In this document: positions 43,105 to 51,867 of the stretch, in pieces
How positions within the stretch are numbered: the stretch's first letter is position 1
How the letters are laid out: each line of letters begins with the position of its first letter
NCBI GenBank assembly: GCA_028693055.1
Contig: JAQUWD010000016.1
Coordinates: 1-64,000, forward strand
Length of the DNA: 64,000 nucleotides
Direction of reading: 5' to 3'
DNA from: Eubacteriales bacterium
GTDB taxonomy: Bacteria; Bacillota; Clostridia; Christensenellales; Aristaeellaceae
Notes under the pieces: generated by a model
What the model was told of the DNA's origin: nothing
Database searches by the model: none
Seen by the model: only the letters and a program-made list of their open reading frames with translations
Made by a program: the position numbers and the translations under genes

Positions 43105-44573
43105 TGAGTATTCAATTTGCCAAGGCCAAAGAAAAGGATTTCGACCAGCTTTGTACGCTGTACCGGGAAACCATTGAGAACATGCGGTCACGGGGCCTTC
43201 GGCAGTGGGAATGGGGCGCGTATCCCAGCGAAGAGCTATTGCAGGACGATATCGACGGCGGCATTCTCTACCGGGTGGACGAGGATGGGGAGCTGTGCGC
43301 CGCCTTCGCGGTCAGCGGAGAGATGGAGGACGCCTATTCCAGAATTGCATGGCAGTACGGCGTGAAGCCCGTCACCATGCACCGCTTGGCTGTAAAACCC
43401 GGCTGCTTTGGCAGTGAAATGGTGGAGCGGGTACTGAGCTTTGTGAAGGCGGAGGCGCTGCGCATGGGCTACGACTGCCTGCGGCTGGATGTGTGCGACG
43501 AGGACGCTCATATGCTGCACCTATTCCGCTCCCAAATGCTCAGGGACGCGGGCAGCGTTCATTTTGACAATATGGGGGACGCGTGCACCTGCTTGGAGGA
43601 GCCGCTGTCGGAGAATTGCCCCATGCTGCCCATTCCCATGACCCCAGCCTACCGTCACGGTGAAATGACCCCTTGGGGCGGCGACGGCTTGCGCAGGTAT
43701 TACCGCATGGAGATCCCGGACGACCGTACCGGCGAGGCTTTGGTACTAAGCGCCATCCATGGGCTGGAAAGCAAGGACGAGACGGGTGCAACCCTAACGG
43801 AGCTGATTGCCCGCAACGGTTCCCGCTTAACCGGGCTGCCCGGCGGCGAGGCCTTTCCGCTGCTGCTGAAGCTTTTATCAGCCAAGGATTCCCTTAGCGT
43901 ACAGGTACACCCGGACGACGCTTATGCTAAAGAGCATGAAGGGAAGCTGGGCAAGAGCGAGGCGTGGGTAATCCTCCACGCGGAAAAGGACGCGTCCATC
44001 CTCTACGGCATCCGAGAGGGGGTAACGGTGGAGGACATGCGTTTGGCGCTGGAACGGGAAGAGGATATCGAACCCATGATTCAGCGGGTTCCCGTTAACA
44101 GCGGCGATGTATTCTATATGCCCTCCGGTATGGTTCACGCCATCGGCGGCGGGATTGTGCTATATGAGATTCAGCAATCCAGCGACGTGACCTATCGCCT
44201 GTGGGATTACAATCGCACAAATGCGGCAGGTGAAAAGCGCCCGCTTCATATTAAGCAGGCGCTGGACGTGATTGACCCGTCCCTTCGGGGACAGATTGCC
44301 AAGCTGCCCACAAGCGACGAGCACCGCAGACAGCAGCTGCTGGACGTTCCGGCTTTTACGCTGGACTGCGTGGCTGTCAACGGCGAATATGAGCTGGCGT
44401 CCACGCCTACCTTTCGCATCTTGACCGCGCTGGCGGGGCTGCTGGTCAGCTGGGAGGGAGACGCGCTGGAAATGGAGGCCGGGGACACGGCCCTTCTGCC
44501 GGCTAACTGTCCCCCCGTTACCTTGATGGGCGTAGGACAAGCATTGATTTCCGGGGTAGGGGAGAGAAAGTAG
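43104..44573 (+). CDS. Fusion of GNAT acetyltransferase-like domain and mannose-6-phosphate isomerase
   Basis: 489 residues. Residues 1-160 form a GNAT-like domain (HRLAVKPGCFGSEMVERVL is motif A, though the usual acetyl-CoA glycine pattern is worn). Residues about 175-489 are a class I phosphomannose isomerase of the short ManA type, with zinc ligands Gln267 and His269 in LSVQVHPDD, Glu286 in GKSEAW and His345 in GMVHAIGG. The isomerase half looks active, converting mannose-6-P and fructose-6-P. ManA is normally about 315 residues alone. There is no stop or start between the halves, so one polypeptide is made. The stop of the ABC gene and this ATG share a base. Confidence 0.85.
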   Translation: MSIQFAKAKEKDFDQLCTLYRETIENMRSRGLRQWEWGAYPSEELLQDDIDGGILYRVDEDGELCAAFAVSGEMEDAYSRIAWQYGVKPVTMHRLAVKPGCFGSEMVERVLSFVKAEALRMGYDCLRLDVCDEDAHMLHLFRSQMLRDAGSVHFDNMGDACTCLEEPLSENCPMLPIPMTPAYRHGEMTPWGGDGLRRYYRMEIPDDRTGEALVLSAIHGLESKDETGATLTELIARNGSRLTGLPGGEAFPLLLKLLSAKDSLSVQVHPDDAYAKEHEGKLGKSEAWVILHAEKDASILYGIREGVTVEDMRLALEREEDIEPMIQRVPVNSGDVFYMPSGMVHAIGGGIVLYEIQQSSDVTYRLWDYNRTNAAGEKRPLHIKQALDVIDPSLRGQIAKLPTSDEHRRQQLLDVPAFTLDCVAVNGEYELASTPTFRILTALAGLLVSWEGDALEMEAGDTALLPANCPPVTLMGVGQALISGVGERK

Positions 44574-45227
44574 TTGGGCAAGCTTTATTGGACTTTACGA
44601 GGACTGATTCGTCGGGTTTCACCCCCGATGACCACGGAATGGACGGTTCCCTTCGATGGAGAACCGGCGGTTTTCTGCCCTAATCATGCGGGAGCCTTCG
44701 GACCCATCGATATGTGTTCCTTTTTCCCGGTAAGCGAGATCTGCCATCCGTGGCTGAACGCGGACGTGATGGTGAAGGAGAAGGTGCCCGCCTATGTGCG
44801 GCAGGATTATTGGTGGAAGCCGGGCTGTTTTTTTGAACCGCTGCTGAACATGACGCTGCCCTATCTGGCGGCGGCGGTTCTGCCCCCTATCCTGCGCAGC
44901 GTTCCGGGGGTGCCGGTTTATCATGATCTGCAGGTGATCAAAACCTTCCGCAAGAGCATTGAATACCTAAAAAAGCGGGAGCACTTAATCATTTTTGCGC
45001 AGCAGCCCTCAGGCTTTCAGTCCCATGAAATGGAGCTGAACCGCGGCTTTTTGCAAATCTGCCCCATGGTATATAAGATGCTGGGCATTGCTCTTACCTT
45101 TTACCCGGTGCATATTGATTATAAAAAGCGCCTTTTCGTGGTGGGCATGCCCATCAAATATAATCCAGACCTACCGCTGAACGAGCAGGAGGATACCATA
45201 CTGGATGCGATTCAGGCTGGGCTGTAG
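44574..45227 (+). CDS. Acyltransferase-like protein (PlsC superfamily candidate)
   Basis: 217 residues from TTG 44574, seven bases after GGAGAG and directly following the previous stop. FCPNHAGAFGPIDM resembles the NHxxxxD motif of glycerolipid acyltransferases but with seven residues between His and Asp, and FAQQPSGFQSHEM stands where the usual PEGTR lies. A hydrophobic segment lies near residues 92-112. A lipid acyltransferase is plausible but not proven; the altered motifs could mean another acceptor. Confidence 0.5.
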   Translation: MGKLYWTLRGLIRRVSPPMTTEWTVPFDGEPAVFCPNHAGAFGPIDMCSFFPVSEICHPWLNADVMVKEKVPAYVRQDYWWKPGCFFEPLLNMTLPYLAAAVLPPILRSVPGVPVYHDLQVIKTFRKSIEYLKKREHLIIFAQQPSGFQSHEMELNRGFLQICPMVYKMLGIALTFYPVHIDYKKRLFVVGMPIKYNPDLPLNEQEDTILDAIQAGL

Positions 45228-45297
45228 CTGATACGAATCTTGCATACAAACGGCTCCATCTTGAAGGTGCTTTTCGCTGTTTTAACGGAGAGGTGCA

Positions 45298-45954
45298 TTA
45301 ACAGCGCGCTAAGCCCGCCCGAAGCATGTCCTTGCCCCGCTTCTCCCATTTGGAGGCCTGTGACTGAGAAATACCATATTTTTTTGCAATGTCGCTCTGA
45401 CTGTAGCCAGCGAAATAGCGTAGCCATAGGATTTGTGCATAGGGCTTCCCCAGAGAGCGAACCGCGTCCTTTACCAAAACCCACTCTTCAAAACCCTCTG
45501 TGCCATCCGGCGCGAGGGTAATTTCATTTGTGCTCAGGGTGGTCATTCGCTCCTGCGCCTGCAGCATGGAGGCCAGCTTTTCAGGCTGCACGCCAACATG
45601 CTCGCTGATTTCGTTCATGGAGGGTTCTCTGCCGTCTCGGCGGCGCAAATCGTCCCGAACGGTCATGGCGGCGCAGAGCACCCGCAGCTCGCCGCGGGGA
45701 ATGTGCATGGGCGCACTGCGACGGCAGAGCTCCTTGAGCGCGCCCAATACAAAGGGGATGGCGTAGGTGGAAAAACGCGCTCCCCGATCAGGGTCGAATC
45801 GGGCGGCTGCCCATAACAGCGCCGCTTCGGCCTCGCCGATCAGCTCCTCCATAGGCACGCCCCGCCCCATGAAGCGCTTGGCGCAGGATACGGCTAGGCC
45901 GTAATGGCTCCGCTCCCTATGGGGATCAGCCGATTTCGTCAAGCATTCGCTCAC
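45298..45954 (-). CDS. sigF: Sporulation sigma factor SigF, short and divergent form
   Basis: 218 residues; Bacillus SigF has 255. It has region 2 with LIGEAEAALLWAAARFDPDRGARFSTYA, a region 3 segment and a region 4 ending SQSDIAKKYGISQSQASKWEKRGKDM. It lacks part of the N-terminus and has unusual region 2.4 residues. The identity rests on gene order spoIIAA-spoIIAB-sigF. It starts with GTG 45954, 29 bases inside spoIIAB. It directs early forespore genes once SpoIIAB lets go. Confidence 0.88.
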   Translation of the reverse strand: MSECLTKSADPHRERSHYGLAVSCAKRFMGRGVPMEELIGEAEAALLWAAARFDPDRGARFSTYAIPFVLGALKELCRRSAPMHIPRGELRVLCAAMTVRDDLRRRDGREPSMNEISEHVGVQPEKLASMLQAQERMTTLSTNEITLAPDGTEGFEEWVLVKDAVRSLGKPYAQILWLRYFAGYSQSDIAKKYGISQSQASKWEKRGKDMLRAGLARC

Positions 45955-46390
45955 GATGCAACCCCACCTCGCCGGTGATGTATTTGCGCATGGTCACCGT
46001 GGTGCCCTGATCCACCCGGCTGTCCACGTCCACCGCGTCCATAAAGGTCTGCATAACGCAAAAGCCCATGCCGCTGCGCTCCGCACCGTCGCCGGTGGAA
46101 TAAAAGGGCTGCATGGCGGTTTCCACATCCTCGATGCCGCAGCCGTCGTCATGAATGCTGACCGTTAAAAGCCGTCGATCGCCGAAATCCGCCGTCATGG
46201 ACACCATGCCGTCGTGCTCCCGGTAGCCGTGAACGATAGCGTTGGTGACCGCCTCGCTAACGGCGGTCTTGATATCCGCCATTTCGGGCAAGGTGGGGTT
46301 TAGCTGCACTGCAAAAGCCGCAATGGCTACCCGGGCGAAGGATTCGTTCTGAGGATAAGCGCTGAAACGAAGTTCCATATGATTTTGCAT
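45926..46390 (-). CDS. spoIIAB: Anti-sigma F factor and kinase SpoIIAB
   Basis: 154 residues of the GHKL ATPase fold: N box AVSEAVTNAIVHGY, G1 box HDDGCGIED, G2 box RSGMGFCVMQTF. It binds SigF and phosphorylates SpoIIAA using ATP. AAAGGAG lies ten bases before the ATG at 46390; the gene is two bases after the spoIIAA stop and overlaps sigF, so the three are translated together. Confidence 0.95.
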   Translation of the reverse strand: MQNHMELRFSAYPQNESFARVAIAAFAVQLNPTLPEMADIKTAVSEAVTNAIVHGYREHDGMVSMTADFGDRRLLTVSIHDDGCGIEDVETAMQPFYSTGDGAERSGMGFCVMQTFMDAVDVDSRVDQGTTVTMRKYITGEVGLHRERMLDEIG

Positions 46391-46392
46391 GA

Positions 46393-46716
46393 TTATCGCA
46401 CTCCTTTTGCGTTCTTTTCAACCCCGATCACTCGTTGCAGGCCGGTAAGCCGGAAGAGCTTTTCGATCGGGGGCTGCATATTCTTCACGCTCAGCATACC
46501 GCCGCGCTGCTGCAAAACCCGCAGCCTTCCCAGCAGCACGCCGATGCCTGAGGAATCCATAAAGGTCAGGTTTTCCAAGTCGAGGCAGAGATGGGTAATC
46601 GACGGGTCCTCCAGAATGCCGTCCAATTGGCGGCGAATCTGGGAGGCGGTGCAGTGATCCAGCTCCCCGGCCACCACCACTGTAACCGAACCGTACAAAG
46701 GGCTTTCTTGTACCAT
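46393..46716 (-). CDS. spoIIAA: Anti-anti-sigma F factor SpoIIAA
   Basis: 107 residues, a STAS domain with the phosphorylation site in FMDSSGIGVLLGRL near residue 57. When dephosphorylated by SpoIIE it takes SpoIIAB off SigF. GGAGG lies seven bases before the ATG. It is the first gene of the operon; a Spo0A-type site lies about 60 bases upstream. Confidence 0.95.
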   Translation of the reverse strand: MVQESPLYGSVTVVVAGELDHCTASQIRRQLDGILEDPSITHLCLDLENLTFMDSSGIGVLLGRLRVLQQRGGMLSVKNMQPPIEKLFRLTGLQRVIGVEKNAKGVR

Positions 46717-46774
46717 AAGGCGACCTCCGTTTCATTTGTGTGTGTAGGGTTCGTGTAGGAGTCATTCTTATCCT

Positions 46775-46782
46775 TTGCCGAA
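46775..46782 (-). promoter_or_regulatory. Spo0A-box-like site upstream of spoIIAA
   Basis: TTGCCGAA on the plus strand differs from TTGTCGAA by one base and lies 59-66 bases upstream of the spoIIAA ATG. On the minus strand AGGATAA followed after 15 bases by GAAC resembles a SigH promoter but with a spacing and -10 that are not ideal. Spo0A-P and SigH control is known for spoIIA in Bacillus. Confidence 0.35.
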
Positions 46783-46800
46783 AATTGAAGGCTTATGCAT

Positions 46801-46840
46801 GCAGAAACGCGATTATTTGAAGAAATCGCGCTTTTTCTGC
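46801..46840. repeat. Interrupted inverted repeat between spoIIAA and the small acidic gene
   Basis: GCAGAAA plus CGCGATT pairs with AATCGCG plus TTTCTGC (14 pairs with a small internal bulge). It lies between two genes that are read away from each other, so it is not a simple terminator of either. It may be an operator or a leader hairpin. Confidence 0.5.
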
Positions 46841-46972
46841 TGCGTATGACAAGCCGGAGCTTCCTCTTGGCACAAAACGCTTTTTTACGGCAGCGAAAAT
46901 CCACGAACAAAGCCGGAATAAGACTTACGAAAGTTGTGCATTTTATCATAGAAATCAGGAAGGAGGCAGTCT

Positions 46973-47122
46973 ATGAATACTTCGGAACGATGGCCCGATC
47001 CCAAACGAATGTGCGAGCTAGCCCATATGGCAGACGAGGAAAACAGCACCGACGTACTGGGCAGCTATACCGGCATGGCGCAGGACGGCGACGATCCCGT
47101 GCAGGATGCAGACGATCTGTAG
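46973..47122 (+). CDS. Small acidic protein, 49 residues
   Basis: ATG 46973 follows AAGGAGG by seven bases, an ideal ribosome site. The 49-residue product begins MNTSERWPDPKRMCELAHMA and ends DDPVQDADDL, with DVLGSYTGMAQDG in the middle. The tail of GSYTG, then PVQDADDL, recurs in small unannotated clostridial proteins as far as I recall, though I cannot check this here. It has no membrane segment. It precedes the P-loop gene at 47193 by 70 bases and may share its transcript. Confidence 0.75.
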   Translation: MNTSERWPDPKRMCELAHMADEENSTDVLGSYTGMAQDGDDPVQDADDL

Positions 47123-47192
47123 GATTATCTCGGCGACCTTTCGCATATCCTCCCTGTGCAAATCAAATGCCATAGGGTAAGGAGGAAATGGA

Positions 47193-48218
47193 TTGAGCAG
47201 CATTCACTATTTCGCGGGGGGCAATACGGCGCGAGGGTTTTATACCTGTTTTAACGATATCCTACCTGTGGACAAACGCAGACGGATGTTCTACATAAAG
47301 GGAGGTCCCGGTGTTGGGAAAAGCACCTTTATGAGAAAAATTGCGCAAGCAGCCGAAAAAAAAGGCATACGGGTGGAAATCTTTCACTGCTCCTCTGACC
47401 CGGACAGTCTGGACGGCGTGGCTTTGCCGGACAGGGGCGTTGCACTCATGGACGGCACCGCACCCCATGTTTACGACCCGATCATTCCCGGCGCGCGGGA
47501 CACCTTGATTTCTCTAGGAGATTTTTTGGATGAGGAGCGCTTGCGGCCTGTTGCCGAGGAGCTAAAGGAGCTACAGACGCAAATATCCGGGCGCTTTGGC
47601 CGCTGCTATCACTATCTTGCCGCCGCCGCCGAGGTATGGCGCGCCGGGAAGGCTGGACAGGAAAGCCCCGAAAAGGAGCGAAGGCTGGCTGCTGAATGGG
47701 GCGAGGCTTTGCCTCGTCGAGGGGGTGTAGGTCAGCTTCGACGGCTGTTTAGTACCGCCTATACGCCCAAAGGCTTGCTGAATCTATGGGAGGAGCCTGA
47801 CGGGATGAAAACCTATCGGGTGGAATGCCCGATGGGGCTGTATGCCACGGGCGTTCTGCGCCGGGTATCGGAGCAGGCGATCAGTCAAGGGCTGTCAGTG
47901 GTAGAGCTGCTGCATCCTCTGGAGCCGGAGCAGCTTTCGCAGGTGCTGATTCCCGACCATGGGCTTCGCTTTGAAGCAGTGGCGCTGGGCTTTGGCGGCG
48001 ATGCGCTGGCGGCGGAACGCGCCTTTGATTTGGAGGAGAACAAGGAGCAATCCTTTGACCGTAACGCCTATGAGCTTTTAAATCAGCGTGCTGTGGAACA
48101 GCTAAAGGCGGCCAAAGCGCTGCATGACGAGCTGGAAAAGCCCTATGTGGGCAATATGGACTTTAGCCGTTGGCAGGATACGCTGGAGGGCGTTTTGAAG
48201 GCCTTGGAGCTCCAGTAG
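47193..48218 (+). CDS. P-loop ATPase-like protein (PRK06851 type) with internal duplication
   Basis: 341 residues from TTG 47193, with AAGGAGG before it; the nearby ATG at 47187 hits a stop after two codons. The Walker A motif GGPGVGKST (Lys43) is followed by IFHCSSDPDSLDGVALPDRG. The second half repeats the pattern in a worn form: CPMGLYATGVLRRVSEQA stands where the P-loop would be and ELLHPLEPEQLSQVLIPDHG after it. So one half has probably kept nucleotide binding and the other lost it. Function is unknown. Confidence 0.8.
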   Translation: MSSIHYFAGGNTARGFYTCFNDILPVDKRRRMFYIKGGPGVGKSTFMRKIAQAAEKKGIRVEIFHCSSDPDSLDGVALPDRGVALMDGTAPHVYDPIIPGARDTLISLGDFLDEERLRPVAEELKELQTQISGRFGRCYHYLAAAAEVWRAGKAGQESPEKERRLAAEWGEALPRRGGVGQLRRLFSTAYTPKGLLNLWEEPDGMKTYRVECPMGLYATGVLRRVSEQAISQGLSVVELLHPLEPEQLSQVLIPDHGLRFEAVALGFGGDALAAERAFDLEENKEQSFDRNAYELLNQRAVEQLKAAKALHDELEKPYVGNMDFSRWQDTLEGVLKALELQ

Positions 48219-48330
48219 GCTTTTGGAAAAACGAAGGGGTTTCCTTTCCCCATAAATTATGATAAAATACACGGCGGAAGGGCGTTTGTCCTTCCGCATT
48301 CTTTGTTTATATGCGTTGGAGGCCGAAAGA

Positions 48331-49641
48331 TTGACCACAGTTGGCGTTATTTCGCTGGGATGCAGCAAAAATCGGGTGGATACGGAGCTGATGCTTGCTA
48401 TCCTGAAAGAGCATGGCTATGCCATTACCACGGATGAGCGGGAAGCGGAAATTCTGATCGTGAATACCTGCGGATTTATTGATCCGGCGAAACAGGAAAG
48501 CATCGACACGCTGCTTTCCATGGCTCAATACAAAAAAACGGGCAGATGTAAGCTGCTGGTGGCTACGGGCTGTCTGGCCCAGCGCTATGAAAAGGCGCTG
48601 CTGGACGATATGCCGGAGATCGATCTTCTGCTGGGCGTGAACCAGTATCCCAAGCTGCCGGAGTATATTGAAGAGGCGCTTCAGGGAAAGCGCGCCGGTT
48701 ATTGCGGCACGGAGAATACAGTGCTTTCCGGCAGCCGGGTGCTGACCACCGCCGCCTACAGCGCCTACATCCGCATTGCTGACGGCTGCGATAATCGCTG
48801 CGCCTATTGCGCCATTCCGTTGATTCGCGGCGGCTTCCGCTCTAGGGATATGGATAGCGTGCTGGACGAGGTGCGCGCATTAGCCAAGCAGGGGGTAAAG
48901 GAGCATGTGCTGGTAGCGCAGGATACCTCTCGCTTCGGGATAGACAAGGCTGGGCGTTCCCTCCTGCCGGAGCTGATGACCCGCGCGGCGGAGCTTCCCG
49001 GCGTGGAATGGCTACGCGTTTTATACTGCTATCCCGACGAGGTGGACGAGGGACTGCTGGCCGCTATGGCTTCCCGCCCCAATATCTGCCGCTATTTGGA
49101 TTTGCCTTTGCAGCATGCGGATCCCCTGCTGCTAAAGCGAATGAACCGCCGAGGCGATATCGGCAAGACCCGCGATTTTTTGCTTCGGGCCAGAGAAATG
49201 GGCTTTACGCTGCGCACCACCTTTATCACCGGCTTTCCCGGAGAGACGGAGCAGCAATTCGACCGCCTGATGGATTTTGTCCGGGAGATTCGTTTCGACC
49301 GTCTGGGAGCCTTTGCCTTTTCCCCGGAGGAGGACACGCCTGCGGCTGCAATGGCGCAGCAGGTGCCTGACGAGGTCAAGCAGGAAAGGCTGAACCGCCT
49401 CATGACCGCCCAGCAGCAGATTTCGTTGGAGCGTAACCAGCTCCGTGTGGGCGGAGTGGAAAAGGTTTTGGTGGAGACCGCGTTTTCAAGCGGAGCAGGC
49501 GAAGGGCGTTCAGCCGCCGAAGCGCCGGAAACCGACGGAATCATCAAGCTCACCGGCGTTTCCGGCGAGGATGTGGGACGATTTGTGAACGCGCGTATTA
49601 CCGGCGCGGAGCCCTATGATCTTACGGCGGAGCGTCAATAG
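48331..49641 (+). CDS. rimO: Ribosomal protein uS12 methylthiotransferase RimO
   Basis: 436 residues from TTG 48331, eight bases after GGAGG; an upstream ATG gives a tail not found in the family. It has the UPF0004 domain with VGVISLGCSKNRVDTELM, the radical SAM cluster motif CDNRCAYCAIPLIRG and a C-terminal TRAM domain. It adds a methylthio group to an aspartate of S12, using two 4Fe-4S clusters. It is followed closely by pgsA, a common gene order. Confidence 0.93.
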   Translation: MTTVGVISLGCSKNRVDTELMLAILKEHGYAITTDEREAEILIVNTCGFIDPAKQESIDTLLSMAQYKKTGRCKLLVATGCLAQRYEKALLDDMPEIDLLLGVNQYPKLPEYIEEALQGKRAGYCGTENTVLSGSRVLTTAAYSAYIRIADGCDNRCAYCAIPLIRGGFRSRDMDSVLDEVRALAKQGVKEHVLVAQDTSRFGIDKAGRSLLPELMTRAAELPGVEWLRVLYCYPDEVDEGLLAAMASRPNICRYLDLPLQHADPLLLKRMNRRGDIGKTRDFLLRAREMGFTLRTTFITGFPGETEQQFDRLMDFVREIRFDRLGAFAFSPEEDTPAAAMAQQVPDEVKQERLNRLMTAQQQISLERNQLRVGGVEKVLVETAFSSGAGEGRSAAEAPETDGIIKLTGVSGEDVGRFVNARITGAEPYDLTAERQ

Positions 49642-49650
49642 CCCGGAAGG

Positions 49651-50223
49651 ATGAGTAAAACCATGAAGAATTTGAACTGGCCTAATAGGCTCTCTATTCT
49701 ACGGGTGATGTTAATCCCCGTATGCGTAGCGCTTTTGCAGTTTGACAGCGCGGTATGCCGGGTTTTTGCGGTATTGGTATTCTGCGCCGCCGCCTTTACG
49801 GATTTCTTGGACGGCTGGATTGCCCGGAAGTATAAAATTGTCACTAATTTTGGCAAGTTTATCGATCCCGTGGCAGACAAGCTGCTGGTGCTATCCACCA
49901 TGATCGCCTTATGCGGCCTTGGAGAATTTCCCGCTTGGGCGTGTATTGTGGTTTTATTTCGGGAGCTGGCGGTGGACGGGCTTCGGCTGGTTGCCATGGA
50001 GCAGGGCAAGGTGATCGCCGCCGGGCCTCTTGGCAAAATAAAGACGAGCTTACAAATGCTGACGCTTGTGCTTTTCTTAATCGACAATCGCGCCTATGGC
50101 GTGGGGACCTTCACCCTTGGCAATTTGATGGTTTGGCTTTCCGTTGCCATGACCCTATGGTCTGGGGTTGACTATTTTGTGCGTAATCACAGCGCCCTGT
50201 CTTTGGGGGAGGATGGAAAATGA
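49651..50223 (+). CDS. pgsA: CDP-diacylglycerol-glycerol-3-phosphate 3-phosphatidyltransferase
   Basis: 190 residues with four to five membrane helices. The CDP-alcohol signature DGWIARKYKIVTNFGKFIDP contains the D, G, A-R, G, D pattern of the active site. It makes phosphatidylglycerol phosphate. The start may be ATG 49651 or ATG 49663; GGAAGG lies just before the first. It overlaps cinA by four bases. Confidence 0.94.
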   Translation: MSKTMKNLNWPNRLSILRVMLIPVCVALLQFDSAVCRVFAVLVFCAAAFTDFLDGWIARKYKIVTNFGKFIDPVADKLLVLSTMIALCGLGEFPAWACIVVLFRELAVDGLRLVAMEQGKVIAAGPLGKIKTSLQMLTLVLFLIDNRAYGVGTFTLGNLMVWLSVAMTLWSGVDYFVRNHSALSLGEDGK

Positions 50224-50726
50224 GAGGCGAAAGGGAATCGGAGGAGCTGGTACGGCGATTTACCGCCTGCGGGCTCACCTTTGGGACGGCTGAGAGCCTG
50301 ACCGGAGGCATGATTTCTGCTACTGTGGCTGGAGTTTCCGGCGCGTCCGCCGTGCTGATGGGCGGCGTGGTCAGCTATGATCCTCGGATTAAGCGGGACG
50401 TGCTAGGCGTTTCACAGGCCATTATCGATAGCGTGGGCGTTGTCAGCGAGGAATGCGCCAAGGCGATGGCGGTTGGCGCGAGAAAAGTGTTGGGTGTAGA
50501 CGTGGCTGTCAGCGCTACGGGAGTGGCTGGACCCACGGGGGGAACGGCGGAAAACCCCGTCGGCGCCGTATGGCTAGGGGTTAGCACCGGGGAGTACGTC
50601 GCCGCCTATCGTTATCAATTTACGGGCGACAGGCAGTCCGTCAGGGAGCAAAGTGTGGAACAAGCGCTTCGGCTTGCGCTGGAAGCGATACCAAAGAATG
50701 AGAGGAGCGGAGCATATGGCCGCTAA
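50220..50726 (+). CDS. CinA C-terminal domain, nicotinamide-nucleotide amidase
   Basis: 168 residues equal to the C-terminal domain of CinA only: [20 protein letters not shown] and [18 protein letters not shown] are the active-site segments. The domain deamidates nicotinamide mononucleotide (PncC activity). It lies between pgsA and recA, as full-length cinA does in many Bacillota, so the N-terminal half is missing by family comparison. It overlaps pgsA and recA. Confidence 0.9.
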   Translation: MRGERESEELVRRFTACGLTFGTAESLTGGMISATVAGVSGASAVLMGGVVSYDPRIKRDVLGVSQAIIDSVGVVSEECAKAMAVGARKVLGVDVAVSATGVAGPTGGTAENPVGAVWLGVSTGEYVAAYRYQFTGDRQSVREQSVEQALRLALEAIPKNERSGAYGR

Positions 50727-51867
50727 AAAAGAAACCACCAAGAAGGAGATCGGCTCCAAGCAGGGGGATCTGCGGGAAGAAAAAATGAAGGCTTTGGAAA
50801 ACGCCTTAGCCCAGCTGAACAAGACCTATGGCAAGGGCTCGGTGATGAAGTTTGGCGACGCTGTAGCGGACAACAATTTACAGGTGATCCCCACGGGATG
50901 CCTGGAATTGGATTTGGCGCTGGGCGTAGGCGGGCTGCCCCGCGGCCGTGTGGTGGAGATTTACGGGCCTGAGAGCAGCGGTAAAACCACCGTTGCCTTG
51001 CACTGCGTCGCTGAGGCGCAAAAGATGGGCGGCGTGGCTGCCTTTATCGATGCGGAGCACGCCCTTGATCCCGTTTATGCCCGCAAGCTAGGCGTTAATG
51101 TGGACGAGCTTTACATCTCTCAGCCGGACACCGGCGAGCAGGCCCTTGAAATCTGCGAGGCCTTGGTGCGTTCCGGCGCGGTGGATATGGTGGTCATTGA
51201 CTCCGTAGCCGCCTTGGTGCCCCGTGCCGAAATCGAAGGCGAGATGGGCGACAGCTTTGTTGGCCTACAGGCGCGCCTGATGAGCCAAGCCCTGCGTAAG
51301 TTGACCGGCGTTATTTCCAAGACCAACGCGGTCGCCATCTTCATCAACCAGCTTCGTGAGAAGGTGGGCGTGATGTACGGCAATCCGGAGACCACCACCG
51401 GCGGTCGGGCGCTCAAGTTTTATGCCAGCGTGCGTTTGGACGTTCGCCGGGGCGAGCAGCTCAAGAATGGAACCGAGATCGTAGGCAACCGCACCAAGGT
51501 AAAGGTGGTCAAGAACAAGGTAGCGCCGCCCTTCCGTATTGCGGAGTTTGACATCATCTACGGCGAAGGCATCAGCACTGAGGGCACGCTACTGGACATG
51601 GCTGTGGACCGCGATATTATCCACAAGAGCGGAGCGTGGTTCAGCTATGAGGATCAGCGTATTGGTCAAGGTCGTGAAAACGCCCGTCAATACCTAAAGG
51701 ACAACCCCGAGGTTGCCGCCAAGATTGACAAGATTATTCGGGACGAAGCCAAAGCAGCGTTAGCTGCCGGTAAGGCTGCTCCCGCCAAAACGGAAGAACC
51801 CACCGACGAGGAAAAGGCGGACGCTGTCGTCGAGGAGGATCCCGATCTCGCCCTACTGGACGAATAG
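50716..51867 (+). CDS. recA: Recombinase RecA
   Basis: 383 residues from ATG 50716; a longer frame begins inside cinA. Walker [10 protein letters not shown], the [20 protein letters not shown] segment, [18 protein letters not shown] and the DNA-binding loops are all present. The acidic tail ([20 protein letters not shown]) is somewhat long. It forms filaments on single-stranded DNA for recombination and SOS. The start overlaps cinA by 11 bases. I saw no LexA box in the overlap. Three hairpins follow the stop. Confidence 0.97.
   Translation: MAAKKETTKKEIGSKQGDLREEKMKALENALAQLNKTYGKGSVMKFGDAVADNNLQVIPTGCLELDLALGVGGLPRGRVVEIYGPESSGKTTVALHCVAEAQKMGGVAAFIDAEHALDPVYARKLGVNVDELYISQPDTGEQALEICEALVRSGAVDMVVIDSVAALVPRAEIEGEMGDSFVGLQARLMSQALRKLTGVISKTNAVAIFINQLREKVGVMYGNPETTTGGRALKFYASVRLDVRRGEQLKNGTEIVGNRTKVKVVKNKVAPPFRIAEFDIIYGEGISTEGTLLDMAVDRDIIHKSGAWFSYEDQRIGQGRENARQYLKDNPEVAAKIDKIIRDEAKAALAAGKAAPAKTEEPTDEEKADAVVEEDPDLALLDE

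Noticed and set aside
45212-45484. 90-codon minus-strand frame overlapping the end of sigF
   Set aside because: Out of frame with sigF and covered by it; no ribosome site.
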